Shown here piece after piece: positions 36,279-45,170 of a DNA stretch of 64,000 bases. Made by a program: the position numbers and the translations under genes. The stretch is taken from NCBI RefSeq assembly GCF_003071345.1, contig NZ_QCYK01000002.1, positions 1,488,001 through 1,552,000 on the forward strand, given 5' to 3'. Numbering within the stretch: position 1 is the first letter of the stretch; the number at the start of each line of letters is the position of its first letter. Below the pieces are notes generated by a model that saw only the letters and a program-made list of their open reading frames with translations, was not told the DNA's origin and made no database searches. The DNA is from Chitinophaga parva (GTDB lineage: Bacteria > Bacteroidota > Bacteroidia > Chitinophagales > Chitinophagaceae).

Positions 36279-37168
36279 ATCAACCGCACAGGTTTAATTC
36301 ATTATCAGAAGTGCACGCGGCATTCGGTTTACCGAAGCCGCTGCACCCGCTGATCAGTATCGTTAACGGTATCGATCACCAGATCGAAGTGAAGTTTACG
36401 GCCGAGAAACATGTCACCAGCTTTTATAAGATCACTTACACTGCTAAAGTATCAGGCAAGGTGAAATACGGCCAGGGGTATTACGACTTTGACGAAGGTG
36501 GGCTGCTGTTTGCTGCGCCTAACCAACTGATGGGCGGCAGTGAACATAATGGCCCTTATTCGGGTTATAGCTTGTTCATGCATCCCGATTTTTTCCTGGG
36601 TTATCCCCTGGCAAAAAAGATCAAACAATATGGTTTCTTTTCTTACTCGGCCCATGAAGCGCTTCACCTTTCCGAAGCCGAAAAGAACGCCATTCTTACG
36701 ACGTTGAAAAGCATTGAAAGCGAGTTGACCCTGCCCATTGATGAGCTGAGCCAGGATGTACTGATTTCGCAGGTCGAACTGTTGCTGAATTACAGCAACC
36801 GTTACTATAAGCGCCAGTTCATTACACGAAAAGCCGTGAACACAACCTTATTGGAAAGGTTAGAAACCATGCTCGAAGATCACGTCAGCAGGGATAATGG
36901 CATGCCCACCGTTCAGTACCTGGCGGAACAACTGGCGATTTCTCCCAGTTACTTAAGTGATATGCTCCGCATTCTGACTGGCCAGAACGCCCAGCAACAT
37001 ATTCATGAAAAGATAATTGACAAGGCGAAAGAATATCTGACCACTACCGATCTGTCAGTAGCGGAAATTGCGTATAAACTGGGATTTGAGCACTCCCAAT
37101 CTTTTAGCCGGCTTTTCAAAGCCAAGATAAATATGAGCCCATTGGAATTCCGGGTTTCGTTTAAGTAA
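36272..37168 (+). CDS. AraC family regulator, module 3
   Basis: 298 residues with the same sensing segment (KVKYGQGYYDFDEGGLLFAAPNQL) and paired helix-turn-helix units (VQYLAEQLAISPSYLSDMLR, VAEIAYKLGFEHSQSFSRLFKAKINMSPLEFR) as modules 1 and 2. The start codon lies inside the SDR stop region. It likely regulates its own operon through the divergent TAAC-repeat promoter. Confidence 0.92.
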   Translation: MVNQPHRFNSLSEVHAAFGLPKPLHPLISIVNGIDHQIEVKFTAEKHVTSFYKITYTAKVSGKVKYGQGYYDFDEGGLLFAAPNQLMGGSEHNGPYSGYSLFMHPDFFLGYPLAKKIKQYGFFSYSAHEALHLSEAEKNAILTTLKSIESELTLPIDELSQDVLISQVELLLNYSNRYYKRQFITRKAVNTTLLERLETMLEDHVSRDNGMPTVQYLAEQLAISPSYLSDMLRILTGQNAQQHIHEKIIDKAKEYLTTTDLSVAEIAYKLGFEHSQSFSRLFKAKINMSPLEFRVSFK

Positions 37169-37269
37169 GCCCATGGCGTTGCCAGGTATGGATCCGGCTT
37201 TCCGTTTAGCTAGCCAGTGATCTTTGGCAACCCGTTGTTTTAACCCGGCAATCTGTTGTTTAGCGGAGT

Positions 37270-38088
37270 TTATTGGATGCGCGGCCACCACATACCCATC
37301 GTGGCGGCAAAAACGCCAATAAGCATTGCCAGGGTGATACATAGCAACGCGATGGATGCCACCCATTTGGGGCCTGCAAGGTTGGCTTGCTGCGCCTTAA
37401 AATACCCCCATACGGCCACTTGCGGGAACACATATACCACAATGGAAAGCACAACCAGGAAGGGCCCTGTGAATGTATCCGGATCGAAGCCAACGGGCCC
37501 CTGGTTCACTACCAGCCAAAACATCAGGAAAACGCGGAACAACCATACGCCACTCATACCCAGTACCAGGTGCACGGCCCAGCGTTGATGCGTTGACAGT
37601 TCCCGATTTATGGCGTAGCGGATGGTGTAATAAGCACATGTCAAAATGATAAGCGCATTGATGGAGATGATGATGTGATCTATGTTTCCGCCAACAGCGC
37701 CCTTTCGCCAGGCCAGCAATAACCCGTCAATGGCAATGGCAAACGCGAAGAAGATATAAAAACGCCCGCTGATCCTGTGGAAGCGAGGTGCCAGTTGCCG
37801 TAGTTTTGGCAGCAACTGCAGGGGGCCAAGCAGGCTTACAATAGCCGCTGTTGCTATGTGCAGCGCAAATACTGCATTGCGCAGCCCAGCGCCCTCCACA
37901 TACAAATGTGGCGCCTGCGCATTCCAGTTTTCAAAATGTCCCTGGAAGGCCGACCGCCAGTATAAAAGGAAAATGTAGCAGGCAAAGATCACCTGCCCTA
38001 AGAAGAAAACAATGAACCATGCCCGGGCTGCCCATTGTAAAGCCTTTACGGGTGCTACTTCCCGGCTGTTTTGTGTGAGTGCAAGCAT
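37270..38088 (-). CDS. DUF2306 family membrane protein
   Basis: 272 residues from ATG 38088 (MLALTQNSREVAP); the frame extends further upstream but into the regulator gene's end. About seven hydrophobic helices are visible. LLGPLQLLPKLRQLAPRFHRISGRFYIFF and THQRWAVHLVLGMSGVWLFRVFL carry the conserved His and Arg residues I associate with DUF2306. Function unknown; conserved His in membrane helices could bind haem or metal. It follows a Crp-type regulator gene 45 bp upstream on the same strand. Confidence 0.8.
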   Translation of the reverse strand: MLALTQNSREVAPVKALQWAARAWFIVFFLGQVIFACYIFLLYWRSAFQGHFENWNAQAPHLYVEGAGLRNAVFALHIATAAIVSLLGPLQLLPKLRQLAPRFHRISGRFYIFFAFAIAIDGLLLAWRKGAVGGNIDHIIISINALIILTCAYYTIRYAINRELSTHQRWAVHLVLGMSGVWLFRVFLMFWLVVNQGPVGFDPDTFTGPFLVVLSIVVYVFPQVAVWGYFKAQQANLAGPKWVASIALLCITLAMLIGVFAATMGMWWPRIQ

Positions 38089-38133
38089 ACGCACAAATAT
38101 ACCCGGTGCGCGGGCGAATCCACTTAACAATTG

Positions 38134-38715
38134 TTAGGAAATTCCCCGGCGGATGCGGCTCAGGCTTTCTGGTTTGATGCCCAGGTAGGAGGCTATATAC
38201 TTCAGTGGTACATGCTTCACGATATTGGGAGACCTGTGGATGAATTTCAAGTAACGCTGTTCGGCCGTAAGGCTGGCCAGGTCATCGATCCGCTCCCGGT
38301 ATTCTTCCTGTACCTGGTGGAACAGCCGGATGGTATAATCCTTTTGCGTAAAACTGGTCTCCGCTGTGTGGTCTGCATCGGGCTTTGAAATGCGCAACAG
38401 CTGGCAATCTGTGATACAATGCAGGTATTCGTTAGACGGTGTCTGGTTTATAAAATGGAGGTAGGACGTAAAAAAACGGGGGCCATCGTTCAGGTCATTG
38501 GTGACTTCTTCGCCTTTCTCGTTGATATAATACTTCCGCATATACCCAGAGACAATAAAGTTATGGTAGAAGGGTACCTTACCCGCCGTTTCCAGTAACG
38601 TATCCCTGGGTACTGATAATGGATGAAAAGTCTCCCTGCACGAGATCTTATCGTGCTCGGGCAGCTCCATGATACGGGCGATGTAAGCGAACAAGGTGTC
38701 GTAATAGGTGGTCAT
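38134..38715 (-). CDS. Crp/Fnr family transcriptional regulator
   Basis: 193 residues with an N-terminal cyclic-nucleotide-type beta-roll (FHPLSVPRDTLLETAGKVPFYHNFIVSGYMRKYYINEKGEEV) and a short C-terminal helix-turn-helix (HVPLKYIASYLGIKPESLSRIRR). The Arg and Glu that bind cAMP are not apparent, as in most Bacteroidota members. It is the first gene of a pair with the DUF2306 gene and probably controls it. Confidence 0.88.
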   Translation of the reverse strand: MTTYYDTLFAYIARIMELPEHDKISCRETFHPLSVPRDTLLETAGKVPFYHNFIVSGYMRKYYINEKGEEVTNDLNDGPRFFTSYLHFINQTPSNEYLHCITDCQLLRISKPDADHTAETSFTQKDYTIRLFHQVQEEYRERIDDLASLTAEQRYLKFIHRSPNIVKHVPLKYIASYLGIKPESLSRIRRGIS

Positions 38716-38946
38716 TATCAGCGTTTAATTGGCGATCGTACCAAATTTAAGGATTTTCAAATGAGCCTCGGGGGGGTAAGTGTGCGTATTGCTTTATGGG
38801 AATGCTTTTTTACTATTCCATTTTTGTCATACCTCCCAGACTGGACCAACTCAAACTGACGGCTTAAATTTTCTATCTCACCCTTTCATTTTTCAGGCTG
38901 GCAGCTTTGTTTGCCTGCAAATATCAATTTTTCATTAAGTTTAATG

Positions 38947-39129
38947 ATGGATAAAAATGAGCGCCGTATTTGCTGGTACAGTTCCCCGCTTATCGCCCCT
39001 ATGGTAAACTCACCCAAACTTTTGGCTTTGCGAAAAGGAATCAGAACTCAAAAGGTTCTCACCCCGGAGCAGTACAAACGATACCAGGATTTCCAGGATG
39101 AGATGAATACCATGGCGCCCTGGTTTTAA
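38947..39129 (+). other. Doubtful short ORF or gene remnant
   Basis: A 60-residue frame (MDKNERRICWYSSP...) whose second half, KVLTPEQYKRYQDFQDEM, looks like a genuine amphipathic helix, while the first half looks random. It may be the tail of a lost gene. The surrounding region 38716-39337 shows nothing else apart from a GGGCAGGC-aa-GCCTGCCC palindrome at 39176-39193. Confidence 0.25.
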
Positions 39130-39337
39130 TAACGGTGCAGTGGGAAAAAATGTGGCGCTGGGGAATGGCTCTTCCGGGCAGGCAAGCCTGCCCAGATGTA
39201 ACGGGCAGTTTGTGGCACCGCTTGAAGTCGCTGATAATCCAGCTCCAAAATACGACCAGCGTAAACATGAATTTAAATGCAGTAGTATCCTGTACAATCC
39301 CGGATAGACCACTGCGGATGACCGCTAAAACTAGGTA

Positions 39338-40402
39338 ATGAAAAGTATAGTATTAATGATGTTGGTAATGCTGGCCTTTCCCGGTGCCCATGCCCAGCAG
39401 TCGTTCTCCCGGGTAGACCAATGGCTGGACTCCCATGCGGATGAAATGGGCGGGCGCCTGATACTGGTAGTCTATAAAGATGGAAAGATGATTTACAGCC
39501 ATGCTGTCAATCAAATGAATGGTAAACAACGGATGTTAGCCAGGTTGATGGCAGAGAGACAGGGAAAACAGCCCGATTTAAACGATTACACTGAAATGAC
39601 CAGACAACCCATCGCTAGTTGTAGCAAATGGCTGAGTGCAGCGTTGGTGATGACCTTTATAGATGATGGCAAAATACAATTAACCGATACGGTTGGGAAA
39701 TTTTTGCCAGGGCTTTCCAAAAATGGCAAAGGCAGTATCACTATTTCAGATTGCCTGTCGCATATGACAGGTATCCTCTCCCCGGATTTGAAAGAAGATC
39801 TTAAAGAAAAGCGGCACGCCAAAAATATGGACGAAATCATAGAACAGATTGCGGCCTACCCGGTAGAAGGTGCTCCGGGAACCGTTTTCCGTTATAGTAA
39901 TACGGGGCTTCAAATAGCGGGCGCGGTACTCGAAAAGATCAGTGGTAAAAGCTTTGAGACTTTGTTTGCTGAGCGGATCACCCAGCCGCTAGGAATGAAA
40001 AACACCGATTTTGGAAAAGGTGCAGTGGCGCTTCCTGCTGGTGGGGCCAGCAGTACGCCGGAAGACTATATCCACTTTTTAACCATGATCTTAAACAAAG
40101 GGACCTTCAAGGGGAAAAGGATCTTATCAGAAACCAGCATTGCTCAAATGCAGGTCAACAGAATTACCCCTGATGTCAGGGTTGCCTATGCACCTACGGA
40201 GGCCGAAGAAGTAGGTTATGGCTACGGGGAGTGGATCATGGGCAATGGCACGGTGAGCAGCCCTGGCCTTTTTGGCAGCTATCCCTGGGTCAATAACGAG
40301 AAGGGATACTGCGCATTTTTGATGGCATTTTATCTGAAAAATAACGGGCGACAGGCAAAGTATGCTGAACTGAGAAAATTAGTGGATGAACAGATTAGAT
40401 AA
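39338..40402 (+). CDS. Secreted class C beta-lactamase-type serine hydrolase
   Basis: 354 residues with a signal peptide (cleavage after FPGAHA). The penicillin-binding fold motifs are Ser94-x-x-Lys97 (SCSK) and Tyr186-Ser-Asn188. DCLSHMTGI between them is typical of the EstB/D-aminopeptidase-like serine hydrolases rather than true AmpC, and no KTG triad stands out near the C-terminus. It should act in the periplasm on esters or D-amino-acid peptides; beta-lactam resistance cannot be claimed. It lies at the left side of the AT-rich region and is monocistronic. Confidence 0.85.
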   Translation: MKSIVLMMLVMLAFPGAHAQQSFSRVDQWLDSHADEMGGRLILVVYKDGKMIYSHAVNQMNGKQRMLARLMAERQGKQPDLNDYTEMTRQPIASCSKWLSAALVMTFIDDGKIQLTDTVGKFLPGLSKNGKGSITISDCLSHMTGILSPDLKEDLKEKRHAKNMDEIIEQIAAYPVEGAPGTVFRYSNTGLQIAGAVLEKISGKSFETLFAERITQPLGMKNTDFGKGAVALPAGGASSTPEDYIHFLTMILNKGTFKGKRILSETSIAQMQVNRITPDVRVAYAPTEAEEVGYGYGEWIMGNGTVSSPGLFGSYPWVNNEKGYCAFLMAFYLKNNGRQAKYAELRKLVDEQIR

Positions 40403-40528
40403 AAATAGCGCTTTCGATTGTTGGCATCATAATCGCTTCGGCCTTTAATAGCTTGAATTTTGGGCATCTCGAGCCATTATTGTAATTAAATGTATCTTTC
40501 ATAACAATTGGCAATTTTTAACAAACCG

Positions 40529-40942
40529 ATGAAAACAGCAGGATACTCAGCAACACCATTGGCTAAAAAATTGGGGATGAAGGAGGGATTTACAATACGG
40601 CTGGCAGGTCAACCGGCTTATTATTTCGATTTGTTTGAGGACATGCCTCTCAATATCCAGATACGCGATGACAAGGAAACAGCTAAGAACCTGATTCACT
40701 ATTTCACGAAGAATGCGGACGATTTGCGCAGGGATATCCCGTTATTAAAGAGAGAAATCGAGACCAATGGTATGATATGGATCTCATGGCCTAAGAAGGC
40801 ATCAAAGATTGCCACTGATATTACTGAAGATATAATCCGGGACCTGGCGCTGAGCAATGGGCTGGTTGACATCAAAGTTTGTGCGATAGACGAAATCTGG
40901 TCCGGTCTGAAATTGGTCATACCGGTAAAGGACAGAGTTTAA
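40529..40942 (+). CDS. DUF3052 family protein
   Basis: 137 residues from ATG 40529 (MKTAGYSATPLAKKLGMKEG); a TTG start 21 bp earlier is less likely. The opening GYSATPLAKKLG and the later MIWISWPKKASK are the hallmarks of DUF3052, a small cytosolic family of unknown role. It is followed by a 115-bp stretch without visible features. Confidence 0.8.
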   Translation: MKTAGYSATPLAKKLGMKEGFTIRLAGQPAYYFDLFEDMPLNIQIRDDKETAKNLIHYFTKNADDLRRDIPLLKREIETNGMIWISWPKKASKIATDITEDIIRDLALSNGLVDIKVCAIDEIWSGLKLVIPVKDRV

Positions 40943-41057
40943 AAAAAATAGTTGGTCTCCAAATTCTGTAATGGAGAATGAAGGATCAATGAGATCCGGC
41001 GGTTTAGAAAGTAAAATAAAGAATACAGTACCTCTTCAAATTCAGTCGTGGCGGCTT

Positions 41058-41373
41058 TCAATTTGAACGCAAAAAGTATAGAAAGAGTTGGGTAGTTAGT
41101 TTGTCTACAGTAACCAGCGCGGCAATGGACACAATACCGGCATATATGTTGTCCTCCTTCAGGTCCGTATTAAGCAGCCACGCATAATTTAGTAACGCTC
41201 CTGCAGCAACGCCGAAGCTGGCAGTTAAATTAATGGGACGTTGGGCGGAGGATGCGGTAGTGAATAAAATGCTGCCGTTTTTTCTTTTCAGCATTTGTGG
41301 AAGTGCGGGCTACACGGCAGCTATGGCAACGGGTACCCGGACCGGCACCTATAATGGCTATTGTCTTTTTCAT
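41058..41373 (-). pseudogene. SDR-type dehydrogenase with a large internal deletion
   Basis: The start, MKKTIAIIGAGPG (ATG at 41373), is a typical Rossmann opening, and 18 bp separate it from the DsbA-type gene upstream. After about 15 codons the homology is lost; from about 41290 another frame gives NGSILFTTASSAQRP and ASFGVAAGALLNYAWLL, the middle and late part of the same kind of dehydrogenase. Most of the core, including the active site, is missing. The remnant keeps its place as the last gene of the DoxX-DsbA operon. Confidence 0.6.
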
Positions 41374-41390
41374 TTATTATATTGTTTAAA

Positions 41391-42245
41391 TTAATGTGTA
41401 CACTCATTACCAGGTGTACAGGTTGCGCCCTCCGTAACCTGAAGCAGAGCGGGGTTGCCTTTCTTCCATTCTGTATAAGCAGTTTGCAGTACTTTGAGCA
41501 TTTCGGCACCAGACTGGGCGCCGGCGATGGCATACTTGCGATCGATCACAAAGAAAGGAACGCCTTTCGCCCCCAAACTGTTTGCTTCAGCCCCATCAGC
41601 TTCTATTTGATGTTGAAATGCAGGGTTGGTAAGGGCTTCCTTTACATCAGCATTCGTCAGACCAATATCATTCCCCAGTTCTGTTAAAACTGCGTCGTCA
41701 GAAAGATCCTTGCCCTCTGTGAAGTAGGCATAAAACAGGCGCTCTTCTGCATATTCTCCCAGGCCTTTCGGCTTTGCAAACTGGATCAGGCGATGGGCTT
41801 TCAATGAATTAGTGACAAGCGTTTTATCGAAATGATATTCAAGCCCCGCATCCTTAGCCATCCTTGCTACCTGTTCATGCATGCCAACTGACCGCTCATA
41901 GCTGATTCCTTTCCGTGCAGCCACAAACTGGTAAATGTTTCCCTGATGCTGCGGCACTTCAGGAATGGTAGGGTCAAGCTGGAAACTTTTCCATTCCACC
42001 GCTATATTTTCCCTGTCAGGAAATTGTGCCAGGGCAGCTTCAAAATTCCTTTTGCCGATATAGCAAAATGGGCACATCACATCGCTCCAGATTTCTATTT
42101 TCATTTTTTTCTGTGTTTCTTTTTTAACGGTGTTATTATCTTTCTTCTGATTGATTCCGGTTATAGTCCTGCGCCCACCGAATAGGTCAACGACAATTAG
42201 TGTCAAAAGAAAGACTGCAATTACTGCAAGCGTTTTATTTGGCAT
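41391..42245 (-). CDS. DsbA family (FrnE-type) oxidoreductase with N-terminal membrane anchor
   Basis: 284 residues. From residue 48 on (MKIEIWSDVMCPFCYIGKRNF) it is a full FrnE-like thioredoxin-fold protein with active site C-P-F-C and the cis-Pro loop KGVPFFVIDRKYAIAGAQ. FrnE proteins usually begin here and are cytosolic; this one has 47 extra residues with a hydrophobic helix (LAVIAVFLLTLIVVDLF), which would tether it to the membrane. ATG 42104 is the alternative start. The longer start overlaps the DoxX gene by 11 bp, which supports coupling. Confidence 0.82.
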   Translation of the reverse strand: MPNKTLAVIAVFLLTLIVVDLFGGRRTITGINQKKDNNTVKKETQKKMKIEIWSDVMCPFCYIGKRNFEAALAQFPDRENIAVEWKSFQLDPTIPEVPQHQGNIYQFVAARKGISYERSVGMHEQVARMAKDAGLEYHFDKTLVTNSLKAHRLIQFAKPKGLGEYAEERLFYAYFTEGKDLSDDAVLTELGNDIGLTNADVKEALTNPAFQHQIEADGAEANSLGAKGVPFFVIDRKYAIAGAQSGAEMLKVLQTAYTEWKKGNPALLQVTEGATCTPGNECTH

Positions 42246-42597
42246 AGTTCAGTTTCCTGAAGTAATAATAGGATGCACATAGTATTGTAAACGGAACCAG
42301 CGGTGCTATCCCTTTTACTGGACCATCAACGAGCCAATGTCCCAGGCTTGCGGAAAGCAGTAGTATTCCGAAAGCGACATGAGCCCATTCTTTGAACATC
42401 GTAGGTATGGCAGGAATAAGGATAATCACCGCACCAACGATCTTACAGATATTCAGTTCAAGACCAAAATAACCGGGGAAACCCATTCTGCGTATGGATT
42501 CGACAAGATATTCCCGCGGAGCAAAGTAGGAAGGAAGTACAATCAATGCCATTCCAATAACCGTAATGATCCAATAGATTCTTTTTTCTTTCTGCAT
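42235..42597 (-). CDS. DoxX-like membrane protein
   Basis: 120 residues with four hydrophobic helices, as usual for DoxX-like proteins (MGFPGYFGLELNICKIVGAVIILIP is characteristic). DoxX relatives are linked to thiol or quinone redox chemistry, which fits the DsbA-type gene that overlaps its end. Divergent from an HxlR regulator gene that probably controls the unit. Confidence 0.82.
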   Translation of the reverse strand: MQKEKRIYWIITVIGMALIVLPSYFAPREYLVESIRRMGFPGYFGLELNICKIVGAVIILIPAIPTMFKEWAHVAFGILLLSASLGHWLVDGPVKGIAPLVPFTILCASYYYFRKLNYAK

Positions 42598-42616
42598 GAT
42601 TCAGCTATTTACAGTA

Positions 42617-42643
42617 CAAAATTATTTTAGACTAACTTTACAA
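42617..42643 (-). promoter_or_regulatory. Promoter of the DoxX-DsbA operon
   Basis: On the minus strand TTG at 42643-42641 and TAATTTTG at 42624-42617 (full match to TAnnTTTG) are 16 bp apart, somewhat short of the usual spacing. The -7 box is 20 bp from the DoxX start. Confidence 0.45.
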
Positions 42644-42728
42644 TTGTTATCTGTTACCTTTTAGAAACTGGTTTCCTTTATGAAATCAAGTGGCAATTGA
42701 TGAAGCGATTACAGTAATTTTGAAGGAT

Positions 42729-43094
42729 ATGAATAAGAAAAAGCCAGCCCCGCAAGCACCTGATTGTCAAGGACAATTAATTGCAATTAAGGACACGATG
42801 ATCCTGTTATCGGGAAAATGGAAAATTCAGATTATTGGATGGCTCCTGCTATATGGTAAGGTGCGCTTTATGGATATGCTGCGAGGGATAGATGGTATTG
42901 CTGCTAAAATGCTCTCTAAAGAGTTACAGGAACTTGAGCAAAATGAAATAGTGGCCCGAACTGTGATGTCTACGAAACCGATAACTGTGGAATATGAGCT
43001 AACGGAACATGGTAAGACTTTGAGCGGGGTAATTGACGCTATTTCGACCTGGGGAGTTTCGCATCGAAAATTCCTTTTTAAGAAAGGAAGTTAG
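42729..43094 (+). CDS. HxlR family transcriptional regulator
   Basis: 121 residues from ATG 42729, preceded by AAGGAT; the frame extends 39 bp further upstream from a GTG. The HxlR winged helix is evident: LLSGKWKIQIIGWLLLYGKVRFMDMLRGI, KMLSKELQELEQNEIVARTV and the wing PITVEYELTEHGKTL. HxlR proteins often sense thiol-active or carbonyl compounds and control divergent detoxification genes, which fits the DoxX-DsbA-SDR unit on the other strand. Confidence 0.9.
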   Translation: MNKKKPAPQAPDCQGQLIAIKDTMILLSGKWKIQIIGWLLLYGKVRFMDMLRGIDGIAAKMLSKELQELEQNEIVARTVMSTKPITVEYELTEHGKTLSGVIDAISTWGVSHRKFLFKKGS

Positions 43095-43239
43095 TCGGCA
43101 AAGCTGTGATGCAGACTTGTAGGTTGTAAAAGATTAGATCCTGCTGTAACACTCTATTATCAGTTTGTTTCCGGGCGAAGCCTGTACAGCTTACCATTAC
43201 CAGTACATTTAAAAGAAGTAAATATTTTATTTGTTTCAT
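43078..43239 (-). CDS. Short lipoprotein-like ORF
   Basis: 53 residues with a good signal peptide and lipobox (MKQIKYLLLLNVLVMVSC, Cys18), then a short polar tail. It starts 14 bp after the stop of the 450-kDa-unrelated secreted protein gene on the same strand (stop at 43254) and its end overlaps the convergent HxlR gene by 17 bp. It is either a small lipoprotein or the N-terminal stub of a truncated one. Confidence 0.4.
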   Translation of the reverse strand: MKQIKYLLLLNVLVMVSCTGFARKQTDNRVLQQDLIFYNLQVCITALPTNFLS

Positions 43240-43253
43240 TGTACACCGGGTTA

Positions 43254-44540
43254 TTATTGTAACAATTTTCTAAACTCATTCAGATCAAGCTGATCAATAG
43301 AAGATTCTTTAATGCCCATTAAAAATTTATTGTTTGGTTGGAAACGGTACATTACATCTATCAGAGATGGTTTTGCGCCATTGGGCGGATATTTTTTAAG
43401 ATATTCGGGGTTGATTTGATATAATTTTAAGCCTTCAGTGCCTGTATAGAATTCAGTGAAGTAAAAATCTCCATACACTTCTTTTAAATTTCTATTGCGA
43501 TCGCTCGGCACAATAAAAGCTTTGTTATCGCCCGGTATAACAGCTTGCTGGTTCAACCATTTTTCATCTTTCGATTGCAACAGTTTGGTGACGGTCTGCT
43601 TTTTCTGCTCGTTTATAGCAGGTATATCGTTTGCGCTTTGTTGCTGTAATGCCTGTCTGCTTTTTTGATCTTGCAAATAACGGCTGTTCGTTTTCTCCGA
43701 TTCGGCTATTGTTTTGCTTAATTGTTTTATGTTATCCTGCATGTTCGCTACCAGCGATGGTTTTTCACGATCATAAAATTCAAGCAGGTCTGTTAAGAAT
43801 TGTTTACGCGTTATGGGAATAAAAAAGGGGATATCGGGGTGTGTTATAAATGCATGGTGAAATACGAAATCGTTATTTACGGCAACGAAACCGGAATTCG
43901 GAAATGAAATGCCATATCCTTTGCCCGGCTTGTACTCAACAATAGGATAAAGACTGGTATTGCCTGTTTCCTCACTATTTAGATCAATAAAACCACTTCC
44001 GTTATTGATAGCATTTACCAGTCTGTTGTCTGAAAATGCACAATAGCTATACACGGCAATGGAACGATCATCAATGCCTCGAGGAAATGCCGTTTGAAAC
44101 GAAGGATTTCCTGTTATTCTAAGCACTCCTTGATATTCGTCAACAATGGACAGCTTGTGTGTTTGTACGTTACAAACATATTGATGAAAGCCCATGTTGT
44201 AGGTATAACTGAAAATCGGCGTTCGGTTATAAAACGATTTTGAATTTAGCCCAAAGCTGGCTTTTACCAGTCCACCGCTAAATTGCATTTTTGGCTTGCA
44301 TACGTTTTCAAAGGCCGTCATCATTTTTTTTGCATTGGCCAATTCGGTTGAAGTGTACCCTTCTTTGCCGCCACCTATTGCTCCGCCGATGTGTGCATCC
44401 CAAAACCTGCTCGGTTCTTTTTGTACGCTTTCATTGGTACAATCTTTAGTGATCTGTTGCTCCCATGCTTTAAAGGTAGTTTGTGCGAAGAGGCTATTTG
44501 TAAATAGCAGCCATGCAATGATGATGGTGTATGATTTCAT
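43254..44540 (-). CDS. Secreted protein of unknown function
   Basis: 428 residues from ATG 44540, where a clear signal peptide starts (MKSYTIIIAWLLFTNSLFAQ). Four cysteines lie in the first 200 residues. The second half has a charged helical stretch (about residues 255-325, KPSLVANMQDNIKQLSKTIAESEKTNSRYLQDQKSRQAL in pieces) that may be a coiled coil, then a mixed C-terminal domain. I do not recognise the family. It follows a TPR-type pseudogene by 17 bp and so belongs to the AT-rich cluster of secreted proteins. Confidence 0.75.
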   Translation of the reverse strand: MKSYTIIIAWLLFTNSLFAQTTFKAWEQQITKDCTNESVQKEPSRFWDAHIGGAIGGGKEGYTSTELANAKKMMTAFENVCKPKMQFSGGLVKASFGLNSKSFYNRTPIFSYTYNMGFHQYVCNVQTHKLSIVDEYQGVLRITGNPSFQTAFPRGIDDRSIAVYSYCAFSDNRLVNAINNGSGFIDLNSEETGNTSLYPIVEYKPGKGYGISFPNSGFVAVNNDFVFHHAFITHPDIPFFIPITRKQFLTDLLEFYDREKPSLVANMQDNIKQLSKTIAESEKTNSRYLQDQKSRQALQQQSANDIPAINEQKKQTVTKLLQSKDEKWLNQQAVIPGDNKAFIVPSDRNRNLKEVYGDFYFTEFYTGTEGLKLYQINPEYLKKYPPNGAKPSLIDVMYRFQPNNKFLMGIKESSIDQLDLNEFRKLLQ

Positions 44541-44556
44541 AATTGTTTCTGTTTTT

Positions 44557-45153
44557 TTAATTTTGTAAAAAATCGCTCCCAAATGATGTGAAGCCGGGGC
44601 CGGATGAATTGAAACCACCGTTTACACTTACTGTTACAGAACCCAGGTCTGCGGAAGCGCTTTCAATGACACCGCCATTTATTTTTGCACCTGCCGATCC
44701 GGTTACAATCAAATCAATAGGGTTCATATTGCCATCAAATTGTATGGTTGTTTCTACCGAAGCGCCAATTTTTCCCCTATATTATCTGTAATATCAAATT
44801 CTTTGTCTTTTCCGGCTTTGGCAGGGAAGCTGCTATGGCCGATTCGGAACTATCGGGTATTGTCGGAACAATAAAGCGTTTGGTAATGCTGTGGTCTTTG
44901 TAAAATTGTTTAAAACTATTCTGAATAGTCATGTACATGGCCGACTTGCCGGCTGTGGGCGATATCTGTTTCAATAGGTTAATGTTTTGTGTGGTGGCCC
45001 CACCGTGAGCAATGGCTTTTTCAAGATAGCCGGCGCATAGTGCATTGTCGCCTTGCTTCTGTGCAACCAATGCCAATGAGCGGTACGCTTCTGCATTGAT
45101 AGAATCTTTAACAACAGCAGACAGCAACATTGTTTTTTGCCATTTTTTTCATG
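44557..45153 (-). pseudogene. Degenerate TPR-type secreted protein gene
   Basis: Three frames must be joined. Frame one starts at ATG 45153 (MKKMAKNN) and soon stops; an overlapping frame from 45130 encodes a TPR-like unit (AEAYRSLALVAQKQGDNALCAGYLEKAIAHGG) and runs to a stop near 44777; a third encodes AGKDKEFDITDNIG and then, after another slip, KIGASVETTIQFDGNMNPID to the end FGSDFLQN at 44557. At least two frameshifts are needed and the N-terminal part appears shortened. It sits behind a promoter nearly identical to one at 47.9 kb. Confidence 0.6.
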
Positions 45154-45170
45154 TAAAAGAATTTATGCAG

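Noticed and set aside
39176..39193. GGGCAGGC-aa-GCCTGCCC palindrome as a terminator
   Set aside because: The loop is only two bases, no T-run follows and no gene ends just before it.
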